Notes: a model not told the origin generated them from the sequence alone. DNA of 25,099 bases from CAYLHS01 sp964383535 (GCA_964383535.1 CAYLHS010000027.1:1-25099); one strand, 5' to 3'. Numbered from the stretch's first letter, positions 1-8,875 are shown. Numbers and translations are program-made.

Positions 1-1856
1 TCGTCGAGGGGCTGGCCGGCGCCTGGACGATCTGCAACCTGTACCCGGACCCTGAGTCGCAGCCGGCGCTTCAGAGAATTGGAGAGACCATCCGGGAGGC
101 AGCTGCCACCGGAGAGACATGGCTCGATGTCGGTCCCGGCTTCTTCATGTATGACGACGACGAGGTTGAAACCGTCCGTGATTCGACGTCTCGGCTCGCA
201 CAGCGGTGCTTCGTCCACAACATTGCATCGATCGGCATCATCGGCCCTGCTACGGATCACGACATCGCAGCATTCATGGGCGTCCTCTCCCGCGATGAGG
301 CGACGGTCGCCGATGAGGGAGGGATCTCGGCGCTGCTGGGGCGGCACGGAACAACCGAAATCGCCGTTGTGACCAGGGTCCCGCTCAAGGTTGAGATCGT
401 CGAGCAGACATTCGAGCGATCAGACGACGTGCTTACGGCCATGATCGGTTTCGCCGACCCCCAACGGTTCGCGCAGCGCCTCATCGATGAGTCCGATGGG
501 GATGCGCAGCGGCTGGGGGAGCTGTATCACGAGCGATTCACCTCGACCTACAACTCGATCGACGAAGAGGACGTGGCGGCGCAGGAGCAGGTCGTCCAAG
601 CATTCGTCGAGGCGTTCTTCTACCTCGATGAGGGCTATCAGGTGGCTGTTCTCGATCCGTTCCTACGGTCTGCCGAGGAGCCACTCGAGAGGCTCTTTCT
701 CGACCAGTTCGCAGGCCATGAACTCGCCAAGATCGCGCCAAGACTCGACTCTCAGGGGTTTGCGCTCTTGATGGACTATGCACGGATCGCGACAAGTGAC
801 TCCGATCGAAGGCCGGACGAGCTCCTCGGGTGGCTCGGCGCACCGGACGGAGGGGCGAGCGCGGTGCAGACGGTGGCCGCCCGGGTGCAGGACCGCCTCG
901 TGCAGGGCGAGGATCGATATGGCGAGCAGTCGGCGTACGCGCAGCTTCGAGAGCAGTTCCCTGATCCGCGGCAGTACTTCTATCAAACGCTCGATACGTT
1001 CAGAGGGCTGGTCGCGGTCGAGGATCGCAACGACCGCTACCGGCGACTGATGCGGCTCCTGACCGGCAAGATCGTTGCAAGTATCAGGAAGCAATGGTTC
1101 AGGCGCGCCGAGCTGTGGGTGCGCAGCGTCGTCGACTCACCGACGTTCCCACCCGAGCGGGCCAGAGAGGTGGAAGAAGCGCTGAGGCTCGCGTGCACGC
1201 CGGAGGTATTGGATGTGCTCGTCGCCCAACTCGCCACCTCCGATTCGCCCTCGCCGAAGTATCTCGCCGCCCACCTCGTCGGACTGAACATGCCCGTCGG
1301 CTTGGATCTGCTGGCCGAGGAAGACGACCGGGTCCGGAGGAAGGTCCTGATCGGGGTCCTCGGCGATGCGGCCAGTGCCGATCCTGAGCCGGTGATAGCG
1401 GCGCTCGAGGACAGCCGATGGTACGTAGTGCGGAACCTCGCCATCGTTCTGCGTACTTCGGGAAGCGACCGCGTAGCGCCCGAGTTGGCCCGACTCACTC
1501 GCCACGACGACCATCGGGTTCGTGTCGAAGCATTGCGGGGGCTCGCGATGATCGCTCCGGGGGCTGTCTCCGACATAGGGGAGCGGCTCGCTGACGACCA
1601 CGAGACAGTCCGTCGGACGGCCATCGGCGTCCTCGGTGTACGACCGGGACCCGAGGCGGAGGCCTTGCTGATCGAGGCGCTCGACGGCAGGCTCACGGTT
1701 GATGAGAAGGCCGATCTTCTCCGACATCTGGGCGAGCGTGGGACTCCCAAATCGACCGACACTCTCGAGAAGATCTCAAGACGACGGTTTGCATTGACGA
1801 GCGGTGCGCGAACGTTGAGGAGTGCGGCGCGCCAGGCCTTGGGAGCGAAGAAGTGA
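1..1856 (+). CDS. HEAT-repeat protein, 5' partial, with N-terminal module shared with the next gene
   Basis: The frame is open from base 3 to the TGA at 1854-1856 (617 codons visible), so the true start lies upstream. An internal ATG at 147 is not a convincing start, because the codons before it continue a recognisable domain. The visible N-terminus (LYP near the start, then a stretch ending in DIAAFMGVLSRD) matches the pattern of the first ~115 residues of the downstream HD-GYP protein. The middle is helical and unassigned. The last ~220 residues (from about base 1190) carry short helical repeats typical of HEAT/PBS-lyase scaffolds, for example the segments with VRRKVLIGVLG, VRNLAIVLR, VRVEALRGLA and VRRTAIGVLG. 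No signal peptide or membrane segment is visible. Its stop overlaps the next gene's GTG by 4 bases, implying coupled translation. I infer a cytoplasmic protein-binding partner of the HD-GYP enzyme; no enzymatic function is evident. Confidence 0.8.
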   Translation, partial: VEGLAGAWTICNLYPDPESQPALQRIGETIREAAATGETWLDVGPGFFMYDDDEVETVRDSTSRLAQRCFVHNIASIGIIGPATDHDIAAFMGVLSRDEATVADEGGISALLGRHGTTEIAVVTRVPLKVEIVEQTFERSDDVLTAMIGFADPQRFAQRLIDESDGDAQRLGELYHERFTSTYNSIDEEDVAAQEQVVQAFVEAFFYLDEGYQVAVLDPFLRSAEEPLERLFLDQFAGHELAKIAPRLDSQGFALLMDYARIATSDSDRRPDELLGWLGAPDGGASAVQTVAARVQDRLVQGEDRYGEQSAYAQLREQFPDPRQYFYQTLDTFRGLVAVEDRNDRYRRLMRLLTGKIVASIRKQWFRRAELWVRSVVDSPTFPPERAREVEEALRLACTPEVLDVLVAQLATSDSPSPKYLAAHLVGLNMPVGLDLLAEEDDRVRRKVLIGVLGDAASADPEPVIAALEDSRWYVVRNLAIVLRTSGSDRVAPELARLTRHDDHRVRVEALRGLAMIAPGAVSDIGERLADDHETVRRTAIGVLGVRPGPEAEALLIEALDGRLTVDEKADLLRHLGERGTPKSTDTLEKISRRRFALTSGARTLRSAARQALGAKK

Positions 1857-3199
1857 TCATCGAAACCGCCGCCCGAGCCGCGCTGCGATCGATCCAGGCC
1901 CTCTCGCGGCAGATGAGCCTGTACCCGACCGGCCACCCATCGACGGGTGAGGCGCTCAACGAGGCCACGGCGGCGGCGGAGGCACTCGCGGCGAGCGAAG
2001 GAGGGTCGGCCGTCATCACCCTGCTCGGGGACTCCATCTACCTCGGCAAGGCGATCCTGCCGCACGCGTCGCTCGAGCTGAGTTCATTTCTGCGTACCCT
2101 CCAGTCCGGGGGAATCGAGTCGATCTCCTTCGCCTCACCGGTAGCGGGAGCGGATATCGCCGACCTTGGCGCGTTCATCGCTGGTCTGAGCGGAGATGTT
2201 CCGGCCGAGGCCACGATTCGACTCAACGAGTCGCCCTACTCGAGATCCGATCTGGAGAGCGGAGAGTCGGCCGGCGTGCGGAGGTCGTATACGAGGTCAC
2301 TCGACGTGCTCCGTGGGATGGCGGCCGCCCTCGAACGGGATGAGCACTTCGATTTGTCGGGGGCGGCGTGGGCCGTCGAACAACTCGTCGAGCAGACGAT
2401 CTCCCAGCCAGCGGCATCGTTGCTGCTGTCGACGATGAAGAGCCACGACGAGTACACGTTCTTTCATTCGGTCAACGTGTGCATCCTCTCCATTTCGATG
2501 GGTCGCATGATCGGACTTCCCAACGATCAGCTCTCGGCGCTCGCGATGGGTGCACTGCTGCACGACATCGGTAAGGTGAGAGTCGCCCCGTCGATCCTCC
2601 AGTTTCCCGGACGACTCGACGCTGCCCAGTGGCGGCAGATCAAGCTTCACCCGCAGGAGGGTGCGGCGGCGATCTTGACGGCGGCAAGCCCGATGCAGGA
2701 GATCGCCGCGACGGTCGCGTATGAGCACCACGCGCGGTTCGACGGCTCCGGGTATCCGCCGTCTCATCGAAGCGACAGGAACCTTCACTTCTACAGCCGT
2801 CTCGTGGCAACGGCCGATACGTACGACGCGATCACGACACGTCGGTCGTACCGGCGTGCAGAGACCCCGAATCGTGCGCTTCACGCGATTCTCAATGGCG
2901 CAGGAACCATCTACGACCCCGATTTCGCGAGAGCGTTCATCGAGATGGTGGGCGTATACCCTGCCGGGTCACTCCTTCGGCTGTCCGATGGCGATCTGGT
3001 GATGGTGACGAGGGCCGACGAGCGCGGCGAGTCCCCCGACGTCGTGCTCCTCCAGCCGGCGGGTGATGAGATGCTCGAGCAGCCGGTCGGGGCGGAACTC
3101 GGCGATCGGGCGATCGTCGACCAGGTGCTGCCGAGCGAGGTCGGCATCGAACCTGCTGCCCTCCTGGAGCAGGCGGGCGTCATCGTCCAGTCGGTGTAG
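1853..3199 (+). CDS. HD-GYP domain protein, probable c-di-GMP phosphodiesterase
   Basis: This is a 448-residue protein starting at a GTG that overlaps the previous stop (GTGA). Residues ~1-115 form an uncharacterised module containing LYPTGHP, LGDSIYLG and a segment ending DIADLGAFIAGLSGD. Residues ~195-365 are an HD-GYP phosphohydrolase: the HD pair is at 237-238 in LLHDIGK, then HPQEGA, then HHARFDGSGYP with GYP at 300-302, and DTYDAITT. These are the metal-binding and signature residues of c-di-GMP phosphodiesterases, all present, so activity is likely. The C-terminal ~75 residues form a small tail of the kind often seen after HD-GYP domains. There is no membrane segment or receiver domain, so regulation probably comes through the N-terminal module or the HEAT partner. 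HD-GYP identity is certain; the substrate is inferred from the family. Confidence 0.92.
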   Translation: MIIETAARAALRSIQALSRQMSLYPTGHPSTGEALNEATAAAEALAASEGGSAVITLLGDSIYLGKAILPHASLELSSFLRTLQSGGIESISFASPVAGADIADLGAFIAGLSGDVPAEATIRLNESPYSRSDLESGESAGVRRSYTRSLDVLRGMAAALERDEHFDLSGAAWAVEQLVEQTISQPAASLLLSTMKSHDEYTFFHSVNVCILSISMGRMIGLPNDQLSALAMGALLHDIGKVRVAPSILQFPGRLDAAQWRQIKLHPQEGAAAILTAASPMQEIAATVAYEHHARFDGSGYPPSHRSDRNLHFYSRLVATADTYDAITTRRSYRRAETPNRALHAILNGAGTIYDPDFARAFIEMVGVYPAGSLLRLSDGDLVMVTRADERGESPDVVLLQPAGDEMLEQPVGAELGDRAIVDQVLPSEVGIEPAALLEQAGVIVQSV

Positions 3200-3259
3200 A
3201 CAGCTCAGCGACAGCCGACCGCCGGCGGGGCGGACGAGGATTCCCGAACCCCAACGTGG

Positions 3260-3287
3260 GCGACATAGACAGCCCTCCCGATAAGAT
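3260..3287 (+). promoter_or_regulatory. candidate secA promoter
   Basis: GCGACA (3260-3265) and TAAGAT (3282-3287) are separated by 16 bases and resemble sigma-70-type -35 and -10 boxes. The -10 box ends 10 bases before the secA ATG, so transcription would begin at or just before the start codon, giving a leaderless or nearly leaderless mRNA. No clear Shine-Dalgarno precedes the ATG, which fits. Confidence 0.4.
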
Positions 3288-3296
3288 GAGCAGGCA

Positions 3297-5933
3297 ATGT
3301 CGCTCATCAACAAGGTACTCCGAGCCGGTGAGTCGCGCGTTCTCAAGGATCTCGGATCGATCGCTGAACAGGTCGGCGCGCTCGAGCCAGAGATGGAAGC
3401 GCTCGACGACGCGTCGCTGGCGGCCAAGACAGACGAATTTCGGAATCGTCTCGCCGACGGAGAGACGCTGGACGATATCCAGGCCGAGGCGTTTGCTGCC
3501 GTTCGGGAGGCGGCGAAACGGGTGCTTGGCCAGAGGCATTTCGACGTGCAGGTGGTCGGCGCTGCCTCTCTCCACGCCGGGATGATCGCCGAGATGCGAA
3601 CCGGCGAGGGGAAGACACTCGTGTCGACGATGCCGGCATACCTGAACGCGCTCGGCGGGCAGGGCGTTCACATGGTGACGGTGAACGACTACCTCGCGGC
3701 GCGCGATGCGGCCTGGATGGGGGGAATTCACAGGTTCCTCGGTCTGGAGGTTGGACTGATCCAGGCAGCGATGACCCCTGAGCAACGCAGACCCGCCTAT
3801 GCGGCGGACATCACCTACGGAACCAACAACGAGTTCGGGTTCGACTACCTCCGCGACAACATGGCGATGCGAACTGCCGACCTCGTGCAGCGCGGCCACC
3901 ACTTCGCCATCGTCGACGAGGTCGATTCGATCCTCGTGGACGAGGCTCGAACACCGTTGATCATCAGTGGGGTGGTCACCGACACCGCGAAGTGGTACCG
4001 CGAGTTCGCCAAGATCGTCAAGCGTCTCACGAAGGATGAGCACTACACGGTGGACGAGGGGAAACGCCAGGTGCTCACTACGGAAGAGGGCGTCGCTCGG
4101 GTCGAGCAGATTCTCGGCGTCGAGAACATGTTCGACTACACGAGTGTGGACTTCGTTCACCACCTCGATGCCGCACTGCGTGCAAAAGAGCTGTACCTGA
4201 AGGATGTCGCCTACCTCGTCGACCACGGCGAGGTGAAGATCGTCGACGAGTTCACCGGGCGTGTGCTCGAGGGGAGGCGGTACTCCGAGGGCCTCCACCA
4301 GGCGATCGAGGCGAAGGAGGGCGTTCGAATCAAAGAAGAGAACCAGACGCTGGCGACGATCACCCTTCAGAACTACTTCCGCATGTACGACAAGCTTGCC
4401 GGAATGACCGGTACTGCCAAGACCGAGGCAGCCGAGTTCGCTCAGATCTACAACCTCGAAGTTGCGGAGATCCCGACCAACATGCCGGTGGTCCGAATCG
4501 ACCAGCCAGACCTCGTCTACAAGTCGGAGGAGGCCAAGTTCAATGCAGTGGTCGACGACGTCGTCGACCGGCATGAGCGGGGTCAACCGGTGTTGATCGG
4601 TACCGTGTCGATCGAGAAGTCGGAGCGACTCTCGACCGCTCTGCGCAAGCGGGGTGTGCCGCATGAAGTCCTCAACGCCAAGCAGCACGCTCGTGAAGCG
4701 ACCATCATCGCCCAGGCGGGCCGCAAAGGGGCGGTGACGGTGGCCACCAACATGGCCGGACGTGGGGTCGACATCATGCTCGGCGGCAACCCCGAAGGTC
4801 TCGCTCAGGTGGCGCTTGTGAAGGCAGGGTTCGAGCCGGGATCGGATGAATTCGAGACGGCACTCCAGTCGACGACAGCCGACTTTCAGGCCAGGACCGA
4901 TGCGGAGCGAAAGGAAGTGCTCGACGCCGGCGGCCTGTATGTCGTGGGCACGGAGCGCCACGAATCTCGTCGAATCGACAACCAGCTGCGGGGCAGATCC
5001 GGACGGCAGGGCGACCCCGGTGAGTCTCGTTTCTACCTGTCGCTGGGTGACGACCTGATGCGCAGATTCGCGTCGGACCGTGTCGAGCTGATCATGGACC
5101 GATTGCGAATCCCGGACGACGTGCCCATCGAAGCCAAGATCGTGTCGAAGGCGATCGAGCGGGCCCAGGGTCAGGTGGAGTCCCAGAACTTCGAAATCCG
5201 CAAGAACGTGCTCAAGTACGACGAGGTGATGAACCGCCAGCGCGAGGTGATCTACGAGTGGCGCAACGGCCTCTTGCGCCAAGATCGAAGCGAGACGCTC
5301 GTGCGCGAATGGATCGAGGAAGTCATCGGCCGAACGGTCGAGGGTGTGCTTGGCGAGGGCTCACCACGCGACTGGGACTGGGATGAGCTGATACGGCAGC
5401 TGACCGTGTACTACCCAACCGAACTCGACCTCGAAACGCTCGATGACGGCAGAGGCATCGACGCAACCGATGTTGCGGACGTTGCCATCGACGAGGCTCT
5501 GGCCGTGTTCGCGGCGCGCGAAGAGGAACTCGGCCCTGACACGCTCCGACAGATCGAGAAGACGGTCGTGCTCGCAGTGATCGATGCGAAATGGCGCGAA
5601 CACCTCGCAGAGATGGATTACCTGCGCGCCGGAATCGGGCTTCGCGCCATGGGGCAACGCGATCCGCTCGTCGAGTACCAACGCGAGGGCTACGACATGT
5701 TTGCCGAGATGGTCGACTCGGTGAAGGGCGAGACGACGAGGTACATGTTCCACGTGCAGGTTGCGCAGCAGGCGGCCGAGGCGCAGCGCAGACAAGAGGT
5801 CCATCAGCGCGAAGCCGCGGCGGCAGGCGGGCGTTCCACCTCACAGGCAACGTCCACCAAGGTGGGTCGCAACGAGCCGTGTCCTTGCGGATCAGGAAAG
5901 AAGTACAAGTACTGCCACGGAAGAAGGACCTAG
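3297..5933 (+). CDS. secA: Preprotein translocase ATPase SecA
   Basis: This is an 878-residue motor ATPase of the Sec pathway that drives unfolded preproteins through SecYEG at the inner face of the membrane. The N-terminal amphipathic helix (MSLINKVLRAG) is followed by Walker A MRTGEGKT at residues 100-107, the DEAD-like DEVD at 207-210, the preprotein cross-linking region, AGMTGTAKTE, and helicase motifs VATNMAGRGVDI and QLRGRSGRQGDPG. The C-terminus has the SEC-C zinc motif CPCGSGKKYKYCH (CxCx8CH) in the last ~15 residues. Length and motif order match complete housekeeping SecA (SecA1 of actinobacteria). The ATG at 3297 is chosen because it gives the canonical N-terminus. It stands 97 bases after the HD-GYP gene with its own candidate promoter, and a repeat cluster follows its stop. 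Confidence 0.98.
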   Translation: MSLINKVLRAGESRVLKDLGSIAEQVGALEPEMEALDDASLAAKTDEFRNRLADGETLDDIQAEAFAAVREAAKRVLGQRHFDVQVVGAASLHAGMIAEMRTGEGKTLVSTMPAYLNALGGQGVHMVTVNDYLAARDAAWMGGIHRFLGLEVGLIQAAMTPEQRRPAYAADITYGTNNEFGFDYLRDNMAMRTADLVQRGHHFAIVDEVDSILVDEARTPLIISGVVTDTAKWYREFAKIVKRLTKDEHYTVDEGKRQVLTTEEGVARVEQILGVENMFDYTSVDFVHHLDAALRAKELYLKDVAYLVDHGEVKIVDEFTGRVLEGRRYSEGLHQAIEAKEGVRIKEENQTLATITLQNYFRMYDKLAGMTGTAKTEAAEFAQIYNLEVAEIPTNMPVVRIDQPDLVYKSEEAKFNAVVDDVVDRHERGQPVLIGTVSIEKSERLSTALRKRGVPHEVLNAKQHAREATIIAQAGRKGAVTVATNMAGRGVDIMLGGNPEGLAQVALVKAGFEPGSDEFETALQSTTADFQARTDAERKEVLDAGGLYVVGTERHESRRIDNQLRGRSGRQGDPGESRFYLSLGDDLMRRFASDRVELIMDRLRIPDDVPIEAKIVSKAIERAQGQVESQNFEIRKNVLKYDEVMNRQREVIYEWRNGLLRQDRSETLVREWIEEVIGRTVEGVLGEGSPRDWDWDELIRQLTVYYPTELDLETLDDGRGIDATDVADVAIDEALAVFAAREEELGPDTLRQIEKTVVLAVIDAKWREHLAEMDYLRAGIGLRAMGQRDPLVEYQREGYDMFAEMVDSVKGETTRYMFHVQVAQQAAEAQRRQEVHQREAAAAGGRSTSQATSTKVGRNEPCPCGSGKKYKYCHGRRT

Positions 5934-5943
5934 GCCCCTCTTC

Positions 5944-6060
5944 CGTACTTCGTACTTCGTATCTCGTAACGAGGACGGTTGCACCGCTGTCCTGTCGCAG
6001 ATCGCGTACGAGATACGCCGAGCGAAGCTCGGCCATGAGATAGGGCGAGCGTCGCTCGCC
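5944..6060 (+). repeat. short tandem and inverted repeat cluster between secA and prfB
   Basis: Four 7-base units follow one another at 5944-5971: CGTACTT, CGTACTT, CGTATCT, CGTAACG. Eleven bases of this (CGTATCTCGTA, 5958-5968) recur as an exact inverted copy at 6007-6017. Two tight hairpins follow: CCGAGC-GAA-GCTCGG (6018-6032) and GGCGAGC-GTC-GCTCGCC (6044-6060). The block fills almost the whole gap between the two genes and has no coding potential. It may serve as a secA terminator or mRNA-stability element, or be a dispersed REP/MITE-like genomic repeat; the window alone cannot decide. Confidence 0.75.
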
Positions 6061-6078
6061 TACTACCATTTCCGGCTC

Positions 6079-7195
6079 ATGGATATCGATCCCCGATCAC
6101 TCTTGAGCGAGCTGCGCGCACGACTCTCCGATGCCCGGAGGTTCCTTTGACCTCGAAGGCAAGCGCGAACAGCTCCCAAAGCTGAAAGAGGCCGCGGCAT
6201 CCCCGGATCTGTGGTCGGACCCGTCGAGGGCCACAGACGTCAACCGGACCCTCTCCCGCTATGAGGGTCTCATTGCGCACGTGGAACGCCTTCAGAGCAC
6301 GCTCGACGACGCCGAGGTGATGCTCGACCTCTCAGCCGAGGAGGGTGATGAGGAAGCGGCGGCAGAGGGGTTGTCGGAACTGAGGGCGGCCGAGAGCGAT
6401 CTGGGCTCATTGGAGACGGAGTCGCTCTACTTCGGAGAGCACGACGAGGCTCCTGCGATCATGAGTGTCCACGCCGGCGCGGGAGGTGTCGATGCCCAGG
6501 ATTGGGCGGAGATGTTGCTGCGGATGTACCTGCGCTACCTGGAGGACGGCGGCTATCGAGTCGAGATCGATGAGGTGACTCCTGGCGACGAAGCGGGCAT
6601 CAAGTCCGCCACGCTGACGGTGCGAGGAGAGCACGCGTACGGGGTGCTCGAGGGGGAGCGGGGCGTGCACCGGTTGGTCCGCATCAGCCCGTTCGACGCC
6701 AACAGCCGAAGACACACATCGTTTGCAGGTGTCGACGTGATCCCGGAGGTGGAAGAAGAAGAGGTCGAGATCGACCAGGACGACCTCCGCATCGAGACGT
6801 ATCGCTCGCAAGGAGCCGGTGGTCAGCACGTCAACGTCACCGATTCGGCGGTACGCATCACACATCTGCCGACCGGGACGGTCGTGACGTGCCAGAACGA
6901 GCGTTCGCAGCTCCAGAACAGGGCGCGGGCCATGGTGATTCTCAAGGCGCGACTCGGCGAGTTGGCCCGCCAGGAGCGCGCGAAGGAACTCGACGAGATC
7001 CGGGGCGACCAGGAGGCCGCTGCGTGGGGGCGCCAACTCCGCTCCTATGTGCTTCAGCCGTACCAGATGGTGAAGGACCTCCGTACCGGAGTCGAGGTCG
7101 GGAACGTGCAAGGTGTACTCGACGGTGACCTGGACATGTTTGTCGACGCATACCTGCACTGGCGGAGGGAGAGGCAGGAGCGAGGGGACGGATGA
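6079..7195 (+). CDS. prfB: Peptide chain release factor 2 (RF2), expressed by programmed +1 frameshift
   Basis: RF2 recognises UGA and UAA stop codons and triggers peptide release. The gene is read as 6079..6147 joined to 6149..7195, giving 371 residues. The first 23 codons (ATG at 6079, ending RRFL) run into an in-frame TGA at 6148-6150; slipping one base forward continues as DLEGKREQL, exactly as in other RF2 genes. The stop-codon recognition tripeptide SPF falls at residues 203-205 and the catalytic GGQ at 247-249 in RSQGAGGQHVNVT, close to their positions in E. coli RF2. SPF rather than PxT marks it as RF2, not RF1. Reading only the downstream frame from ATG 6131 would lose the conserved N-terminus. 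It lies 145 bases after secA, across the repeat cluster, and before ftsE. No strong ribosome-binding site precedes ATG 6079. Confidence 0.96.
6137..6151 (+). promoter_or_regulatory. prfB programmed +1 frameshift site
   Basis: An internal Shine-Dalgarno-like GGAGG (6137-6141) sits 3 bases before the slippery CTT (6145-6147) and the in-frame TGA (6148-6150), followed by C. This is the classic RF2 autoregulatory site: when RF2 is scarce the ribosome pauses at TGA, slips from CTT to TTT, and resumes with GAC. Spacing and order match the E. coli type of element. Confidence 0.95.
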
Positions 7196-7307
7196 TGCCG
7201 ATTGTCCCCATTCCGTTGCTATCCTTTGCAACCGCCCGGTGCGGAGTTCGGGGCGAACATACGGCCGGCAGTTCCACAGACGGGGCCGCCGCTGAAGTGA
7301 GTGGTCC

Positions 7308-8009
7308 ATGATTCTTCTCGAAGGTGTCACGAAGGTGTACGAGGGGGGGACCGTCGCGCTTCGTGACATCGACTTGGACGTGAAGAAGGGGGAGTTCGTC
7401 TTCGTCGTGGGGCCATCGGGGTCAGGCAAGTCCACCCTGATCAGCATGCTGCTCAGAGAGCAGCGTGCCACGCGTGGCAAGATCTGGGTAGCTGGGAAGG
7501 ACATCTCGAAGATGCCGGCCTGGAAGGTTCCGCACCTTCGCCGATCGGTCGGAACCGTCTTCCAGGACTACAAACTCCTGCCAAACCGCACCGTTGCCGA
7601 GAACGTCGGCTTCGCGCTCGAGGTGCTCGGTCGTCCGCGAGGGGTGGTGACGCGCCAGGTCCAACAAGTGCTGGAACTCGTCGGTCTTCAAACGAAGGGC
7701 GATCGATATCCCCGGCAGCTCTCCGGTGGGGAGCAGCAACGCGTATCCGTAGCACGGGCCTTCGTCAACCGGCCGCCAATCCTGTTGGCGGACGAGCCAA
7801 CCGGCAACCTCGATCCGGGAACGTCGGTCGGCATCATGCGCGTGTTGGACAGGGTCAACAGAACAGGAACCACCGTCTTGATGGCCACGCATGATCACGC
7901 GATCGTCGACGCGATGCGGCGGCGAGTCGTTCAGCTCGATCGCGGCAGAATCATCCGAGACGAGACACGGGGTACCTACGAGAGCGTGAACGGGAGGGGC
8001 GATGCGTAG
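7308..8009 (+). CDS. ftsE: Cell-division ABC transporter ATP-binding protein FtsE
   Basis: This 233-residue ABC ATPase pairs with FtsX to control septal peptidoglycan hydrolases at the division site. Walker A GPSGSGKST is at residues 35-43, followed by a Q-loop (VFQDYKLLPNRTVAENV), the signature LSGGEQQRVSVARA, Walker B ILLADEPTGNLD and the switch histidine in ATHDHAI. The QDYKLLPNRTV segment is typical of FtsE rather than LolD or MacB, and the next gene is ftsX. Only a weak GAAGTGAG precedes the ATG. The 112-base gap after prfB contains a possible -10 box (TATCCT, 7220-7225) but no well-spaced -35, so it may have its own promoter or be read from upstream. The reading frame overlaps ftsX by 8 bases. 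Confidence 0.97.
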   Translation: MILLEGVTKVYEGGTVALRDIDLDVKKGEFVFVVGPSGSGKSTLISMLLREQRATRGKIWVAGKDISKMPAWKVPHLRRSVGTVFQDYKLLPNRTVAENVGFALEVLGRPRGVVTRQVQQVLELVGLQTKGDRYPRQLSGGEQQRVSVARAFVNRPPILLADEPTGNLDPGTSVGIMRVLDRVNRTGTTVLMATHDHAIVDAMRRRVVQLDRGRIIRDETRGTYESVNGRGDA

Positions 8010-8871
8010 GCTGATGTTCCTCGCTCGCGAAGCGCTCTCGAGCTTGCGACGCAACGTCCTCGTTGTGACCGCGGCGGTGGTTTCGGTCTTCATCAGCCTG
8101 ACGCTCGTGTTCGGCGCCCTCGTGCTCAGTGAGCTGGTCAGGGAGAACACGGCACGGTGGCAGGAAGGTGACCACATCATCGTGTTCCTGAACGACGTAC
8201 CCGACCAGACCGAGTTGAGTCTCCAGGAGGAGGTTCAGGGCTGGTCTGAGGTCGCCAGTGTCACGTACTGCGACAAGGCGTGCGCGTACCAAGAGTTCAA
8301 GGAGATGTTCGCCGACCAACCATCGTTGCTCAGCGTGGACCCTTCGGTGCTCCCCGCCTCGCTCCGCATCAAGCTGCACAACATCGACACGTACAAGGAC
8401 GTCACCTATCGACTGATCGGGAACCCGGCCATTCGGAAGGTGGTGACTGCAAGCGAGCAGTTCGATCAGTTGAGTGCTGTGACGAAGGCGTTGAACTGGT
8501 TGGCGTTGGGGCTCGCGATCGTGCTCGGAGTGGCGTCTATCGTGTTGATCGCCAACACGATCCGTATGGCCATCTATGCGCGGAGAGATGAGATCTCCGT
8601 CATGCGCCTCGTTGGAGCCTCAAACTGGTTCATTCGAGTTCCCTTCCTCCTCGAGGGGATGGTTCAGGGGCTGATCGGCGCCTGCCTCGCCGTGGTCGCC
8701 GTGTGGATCGGCCAGAGCTACGTCACCAACCACATCAGCCCGACGTTTCTGATTCGGCTCACGGTCGACCGTGGCTTCCTGATCTCGTGGAGCCTGGCGA
8801 TCATGGTGTTCGGTGCGCTCGCCGGCGTCGTGGGGAGTGCGACTGGCGTGCGCAGGTTCCTCAAGGTGTGA
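8002..8871 (+). CDS. ftsX: Cell-division permease-like protein FtsX
   Basis: This 289-residue polytopic membrane protein is the partner of FtsE and transmits ATPase state to an extracellular hydrolase. It has a first membrane helix at ~19-42, an extracytoplasmic domain at ~45-160, and then three more helices at about 165-188, 218-240 and 253-278, the standard four-helix FtsX plan. The extracellular domain includes DQTELSLQEEVQ and DPSVLPASLRIKL, typical of the FtsX N-terminal domain, plus two cysteines (CDKAC) that could form a disulphide. It overlaps ftsE by 8 bases and is followed after 4 bases by the M23 peptidase, its likely client. The start is the ATG inside the end of ftsE, giving the usual short basic N-terminus. 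Confidence 0.96.
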   Translation: MRRLMFLAREALSSLRRNVLVVTAAVVSVFISLTLVFGALVLSELVRENTARWQEGDHIIVFLNDVPDQTELSLQEEVQGWSEVASVTYCDKACAYQEFKEMFADQPSLLSVDPSVLPASLRIKLHNIDTYKDVTYRLIGNPAIRKVVTASEQFDQLSAVTKALNWLALGLAIVLGVASIVLIANTIRMAIYARRDEISVMRLVGASNWFIRVPFLLEGMVQGLIGACLAVVAVWIGQSYVTNHISPTFLIRLTVDRGFLISWSLAIMVFGALAGVVGSATGVRRFLKV

Positions 8872-8875
8872 CGTT

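Noticed and set aside
3180..5282. A 700-codon open frame on the minus strand
   Set aside because: It is exactly antisense to secA, has no recognisable domain, and is the kind of mirror frame expected opposite a GC-rich gene with strong codon bias.
6131..6148. Start of prfB at ATG 6131 in the +1 frame
   Set aside because: It lies in the frame downstream of the shift site by accident; the conserved N-terminus is encoded from 6079 in the other frame and joined by frameshifting.
8813..8875. Earlier start for the M23 peptidase inside ftsX
   Set aside because: It would place 21 residues before the signal peptide; GTG 8876 gives a clean signal sequence and normal spacing.
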